From assembly GCA_011947345.1 (NCBI GenBank), contig JAAVTG010000229.1:669529-733528 (forward strand): 64,000 nt of DNA. The letters run 5' to 3'. How positions within the stretch are numbered: position 1 is the stretch's first letter; the number at the start of each line of letters is the position of its first letter. Shown one piece after another: positions 9,884 through 22,741 of the stretch. Under the pieces are notes generated by a model. The model saw only the letters and a list, made by a program, of their open reading frames with translations, ran no database searches and was not told the origin of the DNA. The DNA is from Phytophthora quininea. Lineage: Eukaryota > Oomycota > Peronosporomycetes > Peronosporales > Peronosporaceae. The position numbers were made by a program, and so were the translations under genes.

Positions 9884-12800
9884 CTAGGTTTGAAGACGCG
9901 CCCTCAACACCACGTTTACAATACGTGTGTCGGCAGCATCTCCTGGCGACGCAGCAGCATTGCCTCCTTTCTGCTGCTGCGTACTTGTAGCTCCACCAGA
10001 TGTAACTGGAGCTGTTGCTCCCGATGCAAGTGTTCGCCAAAGAGCCCCACCTTTTAGTACGCATTGCACCTGCACTTGTGCCCACTGCACAACTTCAAGA
10101 TCGGGTCGACGTTTTGCCGAATTCATCCGTTCAGTAGTAGCACCCGTTGCAACGGCACCGCTTGTACGAGCAGAGTTTGATGCAGGTGCAGCATCAGCAA
10201 ACGCCGAAGTCACTGCCGATGCTGGCGGGTTGTAAGTCACTTGAACACAAGCTGTTGGCCAGCAGCTATGGCACCTCGCGCAGGCTCGAGTGTGAACAAT
10301 TTCACGTGAGCGGACGCTCCATCAACACTCAATTCAAATGTACCAGCCGACCCGCCGGCACTAGCTGCTACGACATCATCGAGCCCTCCGTAGCTGCCGC
10401 TACTTGGTGCTGTACTCCCAATGAATAGAGTCTGTGTGATCTGTCTTCCACTCGTAATCTCCCCACTATCGCCATTACTTTGGTTTTCGCCATCAAATGT
10501 GAGGATAAAGGTGGACGACGGTTTTCGAAGTCCTGCTGCAGGTAGCGTATTCATTGTCGTGGCGGAAGGTAGCTGACTCAGCAGAATACTAGGCGGTATA
10601 TCGAAGAGATCTTCCACCGGACGAGGGGTCAACAAGGTTTGTTTTCTTGTTATGCTGTCGCTTTGACCACCAGGATTACCACTTGTAGCTGTAGGAGCAA
10701 AGACGTAGAGTTGGTTTTCCCAGCATCGACCAGATAGATTGATGAAGTGATGCTCGCCTTCATTTGGGACTTTGATACGGAATCGCTGCGAATAGTGGCC
10801 AGGTCGCTGGTGATCCGGCTGGAAAGCAACTTGAATAGTCACCGAGCTGTTCGCAGGTATGATGGCATTTGCCGGGGAAAAGGTAAAGACGGGTTGCCCT
10901 GTAGTCGATACTACCGCGTCCTCACGCTTATCTACTGACCCCTCTCCAACTGAAGGTACGATCGAAAAAGCTAGCGGGAATGCACTTCCATTCGCCAGAA
11001 CTAACTCTCGAGTATTCCGAGTACGTGCAAGGACGTCTTGGAAATCAATCTTCCCGTCGACAGGAGTTAGGGATAAGCTGGGATTGATCCCAACTCCTCG
11101 GAGATGCACGCGAATTCTTGTACCAAGTGCTGACAATTCCAACTCATCCTCATATATAAGTGATGTGAGAGGCTCAAACTCGATACTTACAACTCGCTTC
11201 CTCTCTCGCTCAGAAAGCATCGACACTTCTCGAAGAGCACCAATGATTCGAAATGCCCCTAAAATGTGAAGTGGCTCAGCTCGTAGAAGAACTCTTTCGT
11301 TAAAAGCAATTGTCGCCTCCAGCATCAGTTCGCGCACCAGTGTCTGACCAATCGCTACCTGACCAAAATCTAGCGTTGTAGGTGACGCCACGATGGAAGG
11401 CTCCACTACTGTTGTTCGGATTTCTAATGCGTTTAATGGAGAAGACACGGTTGGTTGGGTGGAGTTGCTCTCTTGCTCGAACTGTTGAAAACACAGTACG
11501 GTCCACACGTGATGCAAACTTCGAGGTTCCGGCTGCTCCGCACTCATCTCGGCGCGCACGCTAAGCGCTGAGTTGAGGTCACCAATATTACCATCATGCT
11601 TTTTGTTACAGTCGAAATAGCAATTGTCAACAAGCTGGAAAATGTCTTGAGTTGGTTCGAAGTCAATCTCCAATCGCACAGATTCACCAGGTGCTAGACG
11701 TACTACGAGTGGCGTGATCTTCAAGTACGGCGAGGCTTCAGGTGGAGGCCGCAACTCCGCAAGCAATGTTTGCTGATCTGACGAGTTGGTGAGTTTGAGA
11801 TTGCACGTCTGTGTCTGACCGACGGCAGTAGCACCCAGCCGTACGACCGTGTTCGAGAACACTAGATCACTTGCCACACCGACTCCAGAGCATGGAACAC
11901 GATACTCCTGGTTGAAAGTCGAAGACCATAGCACCAGTGTTGGCTTTGCGCGTTCTGAGGAACCTGTAGCCTTCAAAATACCAGCAAAACTAGGTTGATA
12001 AACAATAGATAACTTGCGAGTTTCTTCCGGGAGCAGCACCAAACCCACACCCGCAGTAGCATCCGCTACAATCACATCTTTGGCAGCTTTGTAATCCCCA
12101 CGCGCTGAGGCAGACGACTTGAGTTCGTAAGGATTAATTCATGACTGATGCTGTGTCCGACACAGCAATTTCCAAAGTGTAATCCGTTATCCAACCCCTC
12201 AGAATGAACATGCAGTTGCAACGTCGTCGATGTTAGTCTTACTGTGAACAAGAAAAGACAGGAACCACTTGATCGGGCACGAGAACTGGCACTGGCACAG
12301 CAAGCATGCCTAACGCTCGTGACCCCATTCCAGCACGTTCAACACGCTTCCACATATGTTCCTGCGGACGAAACTTAATCTGTACTAGGAATTGTCCGTC
12401 TTCAGCACCAACTGCTGCTTGTACAAAACCAAATCCTGGATTGAATTCGAGATACCCTGCTAGCGGCGTTGGAACTTGAACCTGAATCTTGAGAGCGACT
12501 TTGCCGCGATTGTGTACTGCAAGTTGGTGACGATACAGCTTCCCGTAGGCACAGCATCGAAAGTCGAGTCGTTGCTGTGCAGCGTAGATCGGGACCTGCA
12601 ACGCTACTCCAGATACTTGTATTGGGATAGATGCGAGTCGACGGAGATCCGGTGACAACATTCCTGAAGACCCTGCCGCTGGGAACTCGATAACAAACTG
12701 CTCGTTCTCAAGTGTGATGGCAGAGGATGGAGCGAAACTAAAGGACACGCTGTCTGTCGAGTACGGCTCTACTATGCCGTGTCTTTTATACCGGATCGGC

Positions 12801-14800
12801 TCCTCGGCTCCTTCAGGCTTAAATAATGTAATTTCTTGTGCGCGATCAAGCAGTTCTTGCTCTTCTGGGTTCAGCGGTTCGAATTCCTCGTTGTTTGCAG
12901 CTCTTTTGGCATCAATATCATCATCTTTAGCCTCCACCCTAAGTGCAGATGTTTTACTTGACGCTGCACTGGTCGTTCGAGACGGAGGCTTCGACCGATC
13001 ATTATTGCCGTCACTATCGGCATTTCCATTTAGCGGGTCGTTGTCTGGCTCAATTGCCTGCGTATCTTCCTGAGCTGGGTCCAATTCAAGGTCTTGTTTA
13101 TTCCCTGGACCTGTTGGTTCGTTAGTATCAACAGCGTCATTTTCCATATCATCTGATTGCTTTTCCTTTTCAACGTTAGTATCAATTTCCAATGGTGAAG
13201 TGGTTTCTTCGCGAGGTGTTGGTGAAGCTTTAACCCGACGCACTCGATACTCAAGTGGCAGAGCGCCTTGGTTGTCCAGTGTCAATGCAATCGTTGATCG
13301 TTCTCCCGCCACGGTTTCTGGGAAATTAATTACACGCTGATCCAACACAGGCACCGCTTTCTTGCATGTGCAGCGGACTGGCACTTGAACCACTCCTGTG
13401 GGTGCTGCGACCGACAACGTCGTATCCAGATCTCTACGTTCCATCCCCGTGAAAGTCATGCGTAACGAGCAACTCATACCTGCTGACATTCGACCTGGCC
13501 GTTCATAAACAATTTCAAAAGCTCACATACTTCGTCATCCATCGGCAGTAGCTTGAACTGGTTGAACGTATTCGAGACGTTCGTGAGAGTGAAGTTTAGT
13601 GTAAGTGGCCGACCGACATCAAAGTCTTTGAACCAAAGCGTCTGCGGATTTGAGAGGAAAGCGCTGCCTTTGAACGTCTTGCCCCAGACAACTTGCGGTT
13701 GTGCGAATTGCTTATCTCGTTGCTTTTCCCGTGCTTTTGCAAGTTGCCGTTCCTCGAGTACACTGCGGCCTCGACTTTTTGCACTTTGATGAATTTCCAG
13801 AAGCAGTATCCGATGTAAGCGCGTTATTCTCCTCGTCGTCTTCTCCTCTCGAGCGACTAAGTCGTCGTGTATCATTGCCAGTAAGTGGCGGTAACTTCAC
13901 ATCGTTCACTGGAGGAAGCAGCGCGTGATTGACCTTTCGAGAGTCCTGACCAGGTTTCGCACCAGGTATCGGCGGCATTGTCAGTCTCTCGGACGCCTTC
14001 AATTCCGAGTCTTCTTCCGTCCGACTTGGGCTTACTGTTTCGTTCTCAGCGTCTTGTTGCTTTCGGCGAGGTAGCAGCAGCGGATTAGGCTCCGTTCCAA
14101 TATGAGGTGGTTTGGAATGCACTTTACTAACAATTCGCTTTCGGTGCTCTGGAGTCAACACAGCGCTTTGCCCAAGCCCAAACGTGTGATCTGTAATGTT
14201 GGTTTCTTGAGAAGGGTAAACCCGTACCATTTTGCCCGTCGGATCCAGAGTTTCTCGTCCCGTGCGAGACAGTAAATACGCTCTCGTACGTTCCTCTTGC
14301 GCTGCTCGACCCATTTCACGCTGATATTTCTTCTCGTAGGCGCGGTTAGCAGCTTCCACTTTCTCACGCTTCCTAGTCTCTACTTTGTCAGCTTCCAGTC
14401 GACTGAGCAGCTTGGATTCACGATCGTGGATGTTGCGATCAATGCGAGCTCGCTCTTTCCGAGCTTGCCGCTCTACTACTTTACGTCGTGCAATTTCGTA
14501 AGGGTTCTTGCCTTGGTTTACCAGATCTTGGTGGGTCCGCGCTTGTTCCGCCTTCTCTGCTTGCTGCTGCGCTCGAACCATCGAGCTTTGGGCTGCAATT
14601 CGAGCAGAAGACGCATCCAAATCTTGCTTGAGCTCCATTACAGCTTGGATTCGACTTTTCCGTTCATCTTGAGTGTCGCCAACCATTTGGGAGAGAAATC
14701 TCCGATCCGCCAGAAAGCCATCGTGAAGACGCTGCTGCACTGGAGATCTTGGACTTCTGCTTGCGGCTTGTGAAGACTTGTCGCCGTTCCTGCTGGCCAT
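9884..14800 (-). CDS. CFAP74: Cilia- and flagella-associated protein 74 (central-pair C1d component)
   Basis: Single-exon gene for about 1639 residues, similar in size to animal CFAP74. CFAP74 is a component of the C1d projection of the axonemal central pair and would serve zoospore flagella. The N-terminal third is basic coiled coil (MASRNGDKSS start at 14800). The middle carries the family signatures VWGKTFKG, WFKDFDVG, MSAGMSC and VLDQRVINFPETVAGE, followed by a run of Ig-like ASH/MSP domains to a low-complexity Ala/Gly/Thr C-terminus. The frame must shift at about 13776-13780, 13517-13520, 12253-12256, 12079-12081 and 10241-10242. Each site is a mononucleotide run, and repairing them as single-base errors restores homology across every junction. 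The 3' end was copied into the hydrolase array. Confidence 0.9.
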
Positions 14801-15223
14801 GGTGGGCACTGGAGTAGCAGAACAGAACGCAAAATTGGACGCGACCAGACAAGAAGTCGTGCGACGCTTGACTCGATCCCAAAACCAGAAGAGCGATACT
14901 ATCATGCAAGAAACGTTAGTAGAAGCAGAAGTCATCCAACAATCTGACAAGCATTTTTGTTCGGATTACAATGAACAGGAGAGGTGGGCAATTGCTGCAA
15001 CGCAATTCGAGAATGAAAGGCGTTGGCAGATCCACCTTGCTCTGGAGTACACAACTCCGTCGGGTTCACAACACTATAAAAACACGCATAAACATCCACC
15101 GAGTCCTTCGCGATTGCCGGAGCTGGTCTTGGATGCCTCTCAGATCTCTGATCAGAAATCCGTGTAGCTGTACAGAGGCATACCATCCACATGGACAAGC
15201 TCTACGCTCTTGTCTATCTGCGC
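14801..15223. other. CFAP74 upstream region
   Basis: About 420 bases between the CFAP74 start and the 3' end of the zinc-finger gene. It should hold the CFAP74 promoter. I see no additional gene. Confidence 0.5.
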
Positions 15224-17204
15224 TTAGAGCTCTTCTCTTTGGCACATCAGCGCCGATGTTAGTCCCGGATCACCGAGACCGTAGTCGATGCCGCTGTCAC
15301 CTTCGAACACGCCACTTTGGAACGCATTCGTGGCCGAGAATTTGTTTTCTTTCCAGTCGTCTTCATGCTGCAGCATTTCATCAAGCGCTAAGGACGTTTG
15401 CTGTTGGTTGCCCGTCTCCATGACCGGCGGCATGTTTGGCTCACTGGACATCCACAACATCTGCTGGAGATTACTATCTGCTGCCTTTACAGCGTCCGAC
15501 GTCACTGGCGTTCCTCCGTGCCATTGCTGAGGGTTGAGAGTTGCTTGGACTGGAAACTCCGGTTGTTGGGGCTCGAGGTCGAGCCCGAGGTTGCCGATAT
15601 TGTCTTCCGCTTGCACTGATGGGAAGTGACCCAGCACAGGAATCGTCGAAAAAGGCTGCGTCACTCTACTCAAACGCGAAGTAGAAAAAGAAGGATCAGA
15701 GGCCGAACGTAAAATGGCTGCAGTGTGGGCATCTTCATGCGTTGTTAGTCTGTCGAGTGTTGGATTCATAGCACGCGGAGACGCGGAGGCGACCGTCATC
15801 CGCTGCAGGTGGTGAGCTAGGTGCATGTTCGCCCAGTCGTCGTCCAGTGTAGCGAAAGCGTTCAGTCCGACTGGCGGCTCTGGCTCATGTTTCTCGACAA
15901 GATCTGTTGGTTCAGCCACTGCATCAATCACTGTGGGTGCGTTCTCAGCGATGTTGAAACACTCCATCCCCATGGGTAGCATTTCCGCGTCTTCACTACC
16001 GAAACTTGTAGTCGAGTGGAATGATGGAGGACCCAATTCCAACGGCATGGGGTTCCCCAGATCCGACGGCTCACAGTTAGCAAGCACCGACAAAATGTCG
16101 CTGTCAATCGCGTGGTCGTCACTTGATCGTTGTTCGTTACTTGAGACGGTCGTCGGCCATTCAAACGATGCCGTACTGGATGTACTGATGGGGATCATGC
16201 CGTCATGGAGACTGGCAGTGCTGTCGCTGATGCTTCGATCAGTTGTCGGCATTTTCAGCTCGCCGGGAGTGATTTTCACCTCGTTCAAGGCATTGGGCAG
16301 CATTTCTGCTAGAGACTCCGACTTGGAGCGGTTTTTCGTGGGACGAGCAGCCGCGATCTTCTTCGGATGCGGGGTAGATGCTCGACGGGGCTTTTGGTTC
16401 GCGAGCGAGGCTTTGCCGGCTTTTTGTTGGCATTTGAACACGAGCCGGCGGAAGAAGCGACTGGCATTGAGTTGGATCGGAGACGCAGGTTCTGTCTCTG
16501 GGATTTCTGGCTTTTGGCCGATGGAGGCCCTTCAGATGGAGACGGAGGCTGGTCGTTAGTGTCTTGGTTGCTTGGAGAGCTGGAGAACACCACTGTAGTG
16601 GCCGCTGGCCGGATCGTCACCGTTCTTGGGGTAGGCGGCGCTTCAAAAGCAGTGGAGGCAGTAGGAAGAGAAATGGAGTGCTGCAGTGGCGGGTAGAAGG
16701 CCCCGACCTGCTTGTTGTTCTTCTCGCCATCCTCCGAATTGTGTTTGAGTCGTCGGTGTTGGGTGAGAGACCCCTCCGACCCATAAGCCTACAATAATAA
16801 TAATAATAACTAGCGTTAGATAATTTCTAAAGGATTGATAGTCTCTGCCCGTCTCTCACCTTGTGGCAGCCAGGGAAGTCGCAGCTGAACTTGCGGTCGA
16901 TCTGACTCGCCATGCGTCGTCGCCGCTTCTTGCCGGTGCTGGACGGCGGCGGCTTGGGCGACTTCTTGTCACTCTTCTTGCCTTCCGCTAGAGACTTGAT
17001 CTCGATCTTCAACTAGGAATCCCATTTGGTAAGAAATCTTTACAATTAAAAAACAAACAAATAAAAGTTACGTACGTCTTGGGTCTCCTTAAACCTGGCG
17101 AGTGTGTTGGCTGCGTGCTGCAGTGGCGACTGGTTGTCTCTGGAGGGAGGAGACCTCTCCACGTCCTGCATGACCACGTCCGGCTGCTTCACGGGGCTCT
17201 TCAT
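15224..17204 (-). CDS. C2H2 zinc-finger protein, three exons
   Basis: Probable nuclear DNA- or RNA-binding protein of about 615 residues. Exons are 17204-17076, 17012-16860 and 16788-15224, with introns GTACGT...CCTAG and GTGAGA...TTGTAG. The second splice joins the two halves of one C2H2 finger (C-x4-C-x12-H-x4-H: CDFPGCHK then AYGSEGSLTQHRRLKH). A basic KKRRRR patch just before the finger is a likely nuclear signal. The remaining two thirds are Ser/Pro/Asp-rich and disordered-looking. The frame shifts at a T5 run at 16421-16425, probably one missing base. The gene at 33551-34571 shares the finger type and the intron position inside the finger, so the two are paralogues. It is divergent from the gene starting near 17637. 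Confidence 0.8.
16791..16809. repeat. (TAA)n microsatellite in intron 2 of the C2H2 gene
   Basis: About six tandem TAA/ATA triplets lie next to the 3' splice site of the intron and form part of its tract on the minus strand. Confidence 0.85.
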
Positions 17205-17636
17205 GACGGCAAAGACCCTCCTCCGACAGGACTGCGTGCGTGCGAGCGAGCGAGAGATCGAGTGAGGGCCGCTTCCGTTTTGGCTCGCGTTTTGAGCCGA
17301 GTTTTCTTCGGCGCGGATCCCATACAAACGCCAAGTCAAACGGCGCATCACCGGCTGCACCCTTTCAAGTGTCGATTTCCTGCCCGTTCTTTATCGCGGG
17401 ACAGGCCCATCTTCTCTTGCTAAAGTCAACCACAACACTATATCTAACCTCTTCATCGACAAAGTGCCAGGTCTGTATAAGTACCTATGCCGTTTCATAT
17501 CGATCAAGTTGCCAGTACACTTTTAAGTATGAAGCAAATGATCTAAGTGACAGGCCCTAAAAGTAACGGTCAACTTCAACTTGATCAAAGGCAACTTCAT
17601 TCGTGTTCGGCTTGGAACGTCTGATCGGCATTGACA
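17205..17636. promoter_or_regulatory. Bidirectional promoter region
   Basis: About 430 bases between two divergent genes. A TTCATTCG initiator-like sequence near 17597-17604 precedes the plus-strand gene. No coding sequence is supported. Confidence 0.4.
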
Positions 17637-20324
17637 TGTTTCGCAACGAATGTCTTGCTGCAGCTCGCCGCCCTGCGCAAATACGGCGAAGATGGCTCAA
17701 TAGACTATGGTCCGCGGCCGATCCTCGTCAGCGTGCAACCCGCTCGCGCTTTCCAGCACGATGGGCCTGTCAGCTTCCTGACGTGCCTTCAGCAGCCACG
17801 ACATCTGGTCCTGTCCTTCTCTCGAAGCTTTGGGCCTGATCTCTTGGCTGCACAGCGCAGGTGAGGCGGCATCTCTCAGCTGCAGAGCTGCTGGCTGTAT
17901 CGCGCGGCAATTCGTCGACGGAGCTCGTTGCCCTCAACTTCAACGCTTTGGCGATCGAAACAAGTCGCAGCGTGACACGTCCATCTCCCCACCTCCGCCA
18001 AGCACACTCCAACACTGCTTTTCGCGCTGCTTATCATGTTTGCCAACTGCTGCCAGTCTGACAAAGTCACTGCTTCATCGTCTGAAAATAGTGGAAACAC
18101 AAAACTGCTTGTCGACTCTTTACGGCATGGAGATTGTGCAAGTGCATCGGTGGCTGCTAAACCTCAGCTCGGTGGACGAAGACGAGAGCGAAGCGGTGGC
18201 CGTCAGCTGCGTCGAGTTGCTGCTCTCTGAGACGAATGCCTTCTACCAGCAGCACTGCCTCGCCAAGGACGCGACCCAGTCCGTCAGCTCTCAACTTGGA
18301 GACAATATCTTCGACAGTGTCTTTGCTGCCACTTTGAGCGAGGAGAGCGCCCTCGACGCTGCTCGATTTCAGTACGAAAGTCGACCAGAAGCTGAAATAA
18401 AAGACCGCCACGCAGTTCGAAGTGTGCCGTCGAAAAGCCCTGAAAAACATCGACGACTTTGATGCTGTCGAAGAATTCTTCTGCTCCAGCATCGCGTGTA
18501 GGAAGTGACAAAAACCGGCAGTCCAGACGAAGGAGGAAACTCGATAAAGGTACGACAAATGGAGTTTATGACATGTTTGGATGGATATCGCTCACTGATA
18601 ACGACAGCGGTTAAAACCGCGCTTGCTATTCGGCTTTTAGGAGTAAAGGAATCCCCATCTGCTGCAACACTTCCCGTCCAAGGAATTATGGATCTGGAGC
18701 TCGCTCACGTCGATGAAAAGCCGGTATGTTGTGTTTGAGCTTTTAAAGCAGTAGGTCTTTTGTGTTCTTAGCGATATTACCTTGCAGGATGTCGAAGAGT
18801 GGCGTGAACAATGTTTGAAAAGTTTGGAGTCATCGACGCGGAAGCCCGGATTTGCCAAGTGGGTCACTCTTGCACGGGCATTTACGCCTCCAGATAGCCG
18901 GATATCCATGGAGACAGGAGTGATCGAAGCTCCATCCGCCAATGTCGTGGCAGAAATTGCAGCTACGCCCGTACAAATGAAGTCGAACGTCGACACATTT
19001 TCATCCATCGTCGATGCTGCGGATGACGATGACGTGACAAATCCAACCGATGAAGACAACAACGGGCTCAATTCTAGGAGGCCCTCGCGAAGGCAATCAG
19101 CGTTTCCTGATTCAACTCTGCGGAGTTTGCAGACACTTTCAACAACAATTCATACAATTGCGGAAAACCCCCAACGAAAACCCAAGCGACGGCCACAAAC
19201 AAATCACTCGAGCGACGTCAGTACTCAACAACGCAAAACCAGCACGATGTTACTGACTGATGCATTATCTCGGCGGAAGTTAACGCACAGACCGTCGGTA
19301 TCGGAGTCTGTGGCGGGGAGTAGTGGATTTAACAGCAGCCGGAGTCTGTGGCGTTATGAAGCAGACTCTGGGAGTGCTACAAGTAGAACATTCGTTGCAG
19401 AAACCGCAGAGTTCAATGCTAGCACACTGTCGACAACAATGCACGTCGCGTCGGGAGTAGTGATGTCCCAAGGAGAATCTATCATCGAAGGCCCCGACTT
19501 TGTCGAAGGTTCATCTACGATGTCCCGCAAGCGCTTTGATGTAAGTGTGGCAGCTTGTCCTCGATTTTTATTGTACTCATGTCGTCGTGGTTTGTTCCTA
19601 GCTGCAACAGCGTCTTGCCACCGATGCGGTGCTCAATGCTCCGCTAGAATACGAACCTCTGTCGCCTTCATCTTCGAATCTAGGATCACCGCTGCACTTT
19701 GGGCATCATCCAGTCTCGCCACTTTCTGAGCTGCATTTCCGAGACTACCAAGAGGTCCCACCAGAACCCATTCCCATTCCTCAACTCTCTCCGATATCCA
19801 CGTCTGAGCTTGCCATTCCTCGAACGGTTCGTTGCTCTGGAAGTTGTTTACGATGTACAACCAAACCAACATCATTTATTGTTCCTGGTCAGCATCTCAC
19901 TACGTCATTATCGACTCCATCCCTTCGTATTCGAGCTTCTGCTGCCAGTGGAGTAGTTGGTGGATCACCAGCACAAAATACTCGTGGTGGATGGAGCAAT
20001 CGAAGTGTATTGTCCACAAGCAGCAGCAACAGCAATCAAACAGTTCTAAGGATTGTTAAAGCGCGCCCGGGTACAGCTCTAAAGGCAATTCCTGGATCTG
20101 CTAGTGCTGCTACCCGTACACGAGCTACTTCAGCAGCGCCGGGAGGATCAAGATCTCTATCTGCTTCCCAATCAGCAGCTTCAATCGGTAGTGCTCACAA
20201 AACACCAGCCAAATATTTACGCGAGTTCCCGAAACCAGGAGCTGGGGTAATTCGCGTCGTCAACGATCGTGCTGCAGGCTTGCTAAATAGTGCAGATGAT
20301 CGCCAGCGAACGGCTTGGTCATAA
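17637..20324 (+). CDS. Uncharacterised multi-exon protein with Ser-rich C-terminus
   Basis: I do not recognise a family. The segments that look coding join through splice sites GTATGT...TTGCAG (18724-18787) and GTAAGT...TCCTAG (19541-19601), giving exons 18788-19540 and 19602-20324 in one frame. An upstream part from about 17637 encodes LLQLAALRKYGEDGS and later a helical stretch (MEIVQVHRWLLNLSSVDEDE), but the frame changes near 17640, 17863 and 18390-18400, so exon structure there is uncertain; a further intron near 18549-18606 is possible. The C-terminal half is rich in Ser, Thr and Pro with no visible domain. It is convergent with the small gene at 20406. Confidence 0.5.
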
Positions 20325-20405
20325 CAGCAATGAATACGACGCATTCCGCCTGAAATGTAAGACATACATCTATTTCGTCGTTAGTTTGGCCACGATGTCA
20401 TCGTT

Positions 20406-20864
20406 CTAAAGTCCGATGGGAGCTCGTCCGGAGTCTCGAATCGATCGGATTGCTACTGGCGTCGTCGACGACACGAGGATTTTCTTGCTCTCGACCTCCA
20501 TTCGCTTCGCTCGTCCCAGGTAGAACGCCATCAGCGCCTCCTTGGACTGCGCTGCCTTCGACGCACTCGCTGGTGTAGCAGTTGCCTTCGTCTGCGTCGC
20601 CTTGGCACTCTTCACCATCGTCGGCTGCTTCGTTCTCGTTAGTTCGACCACCTCCACCTTGTCCACTTGTATGACCTCCACTTCTTGGGGCTTTGCTGCC
20701 ACTTTATTTGCCGTCTCTACAGCGCTGCCGTCTTCATTCTGTCGGGTTGACTGCTCGTCCCTTGCAGCTTGGTGGACGTCGTCTGAGTCCGAAGAGAGGC
20801 CGAGATCAATCCACTCGTCTCCGTCGACGTCCACACTCCGGCCGAACATGCAAACCTCGTCCAT
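20406..20864 (-). CDS. Uncharacterised acidic protein, about 152 residues
   Basis: The start taken is MDEVCMFGRS at 20864; the frame stays open to 21098 but the extension looks like untranslated sequence. The protein has an acidic N-terminal half (DVDGDEW, DSDD), a long low-complexity Lys/Thr/Ala middle, and a basic C-terminal segment (FYLGRAKRMEVESKK). No signal peptide or membrane span is visible. Function unknown; a disordered adaptor is possible. Confidence 0.5.
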   Translation of the reverse strand: MDEVCMFGRSVDVDGDEWIDLGLSSDSDDVHQAARDEQSTRQNEDGSAVETANKVAAKPQEVEVIQVDKVEVVELTRTKQPTMVKSAKATQTKATATPASASKAAQSKEALMAFYLGRAKRMEVESKKILVSSTTPVAIRSIRDSGRAPIGL

Positions 20865-22207
20865 TGCCACTTGATTCTCTCTTTGGCTTGCACCGTACTG
20901 GGTGTTGACACTCTCCGCGTCGTGAGAGAAGTGCACGATACTCTCCCAAGAGTCCACTCGACGTCTGTGCACTGCCGCTGTCGGTGCAATGCGTCCCATG
21001 CCGCTACACCACCGCCAGCCAGTCCCTGCCAGATGGTGGAGGGGTATTACACGATGCGAATGGGGGGCGAGAACGCCTCTGCCCCAGGCGGCCCCCATCT
21101 TAGCTGTTATCAGATTGCCCTGTCTGCGTCACTGAATTGAAAACCATGAGTCTCACACGTCACAGACGTCTGGTAGACGAATGACAGCAACCACAAAAGC
21201 TTTGACATTCAGGGCAATGAGTTCAATCCATCAAGATGATGGCGGTGAATATCTGAGCAGTACGGCCAGCAGCTTTGCTTCTGTGCAGCTGAGAAAGCAA
21301 TGGATGCCGCCTCACCTGCGCTTTGTTCTCTGGGGTAGATCTAGCAGAGTCCATTGTGCTTGTGCAGCAACAAGACGAAGGACAGACTAGATGTCGTAGC
21401 TGCTTAGACGAACTATAAGTCGATTAGCTGTCGGATAAACCGTTTTGCTAGCTACAATCGTATATGGATAGTACTTGGTCTTACTGCTCAGGTTCGTGGA
21501 ATCCAAACGTGACTTGCTGGTGGTTCGCGCGCACGTGGGTCAAATCCTAACTTCTTCAGAATAGGAGGTTGCAATTTTGTCTTCAATTCCTAGCTCCGCT
21601 GAATGATGATTAATGAACAGATAGTGTCGTCGAAAAGAGGACGTCACATTTTGGACGCTTGGTACTTCAGCTGTAGCTTCACGGAATAGTATGTCGTTTC
21701 TCAACGGCCACGTAGCATGGTACGCAAATGCAGTGTGGACTCGCTACATGTCGTGGCTGCTTAATAGCACGCGCCAGGTAGGTGAAAGGCCCATCGTGAC
21801 AGAGAGTGTGACCGGATTGCAGACTGATGCCAAGGAGGATCCTTCACCAGACGACAGCAGTGCAGTATTAACGCAGTACAGAATAGCACCGTAACCTATT
21901 CACAGTGAAACATCCAGGAGACGACCAAACGCTCAAGGTAAAAACGATGCCTTTGATCAAGTTGATGATGTCCGTCACTTTGACGGGACGGTCACTTAAT
22001 GAATTGGAAGGGTAAAATGGATATAATAGGTACTTAAACGAAATAATGTGACGATTTCCAGACCTAGCACTTTCGTGGACAAGCGATATCACTTCATCAA
22101 TTTGAACGAGACTACAGCATAGCCAGCAGCAGTCCACCTCAGTCTGTAATGTCCAACCATCTGTGATTCCGCACTGTGTTGGTGCGGCATCAGTGATGAT
22201 GATTGAC
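20865..22207. other. Gene-poor interval left of the transposon
   Basis: About 1.3 kb with only short, unconvincing open frames on both strands. I find no domain, RNA gene or repeat that I can support. Confidence 0.5.
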
Positions 22208-22210
22208 GTA

Positions 22211-22233
22211 CCGTATAACCTATGTCTTAGAGC
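22211..22233 (+). repeat. Left terminal inverted repeat of the Tigger-like element
   Basis: Perfect inverse complement of 24528-24550. Preceded by the TA target duplicate at 22209-22210. Confidence 0.95.
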
Positions 22234-22551
22234 GCACCCAAGGACCACCAAGTTGTGTTGTTGTAGGAAATGCTAAGGAAAGTACAGGTGCAATGCAGTG
22301 CCAAACATTTCTCAATCCAGCTGTAAATTAACGTCTCTCCCAACCACTGGCTGCCGCCTCGATGGCCACCGTCAGTGTCGGACTGACGGCGAAAGTCGAT
22401 TGAGGGGGAGCTTACGCTCTAGCAGGGTTGTCGCCTTCGTGGTTAATGCCCCGTCCGATGCGAAGAGGTACGATGTAGTATCTACTGTTGCGCTGGTGCT
22501 GCTTCCCTACTAATAAATGGTTGTTGTGTTGATGAACAGGTCCCCATGCCT

Positions 22552-22619
22552 ACTGCAGTAGCTCAACGGAAGAGCACCCGACTCCCGGGTAGGTGAAGGT
22601 TCGATTCCTTCCTGCAGTG
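22552..22619 (+). tRNA. tRNA-like sequence inside the transposon
   Basis: A perfect 7-bp acceptor stem (22552-22558 with 22612-22618), a D arm (GCTC/GAGC, 22561-22575) and a T arm (GAAGG TTCGATT CCTTC, 22595-22611) can be drawn. The A box (TAGCTCAACGG) and B box (GGTTCGATTCC) match Pol III promoters. The anticodon arm is short and irregular: ACCCG/CGGGT closes on five bases (ACTCC), and the total of 68 is a few bases short. The identity (perhaps Gly or Glu) is therefore unresolved. No T-run terminator follows closely. It is probably a decayed tRNA or tRNA-derived piece. Confidence 0.4.
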
Positions 22620-22741
22620 ACGATGACCGCAAGGGCGGGCTAAAGTGCAGACACCAAGGGTGGAAGAGGCGTTCAAGTGTCGAGACGTTTAAGGGGCGCA
22701 AGTGTCGATACTGAGCCGTTGCAGTGGACAGTCGCCCAGAT

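Noticed and set aside
21868..21900. CCGTAACCTATT near 21889 as a second transposon end
   Set aside because: It resembles the Tigger inverted repeat over only about ten bases with mismatches and has no partner.
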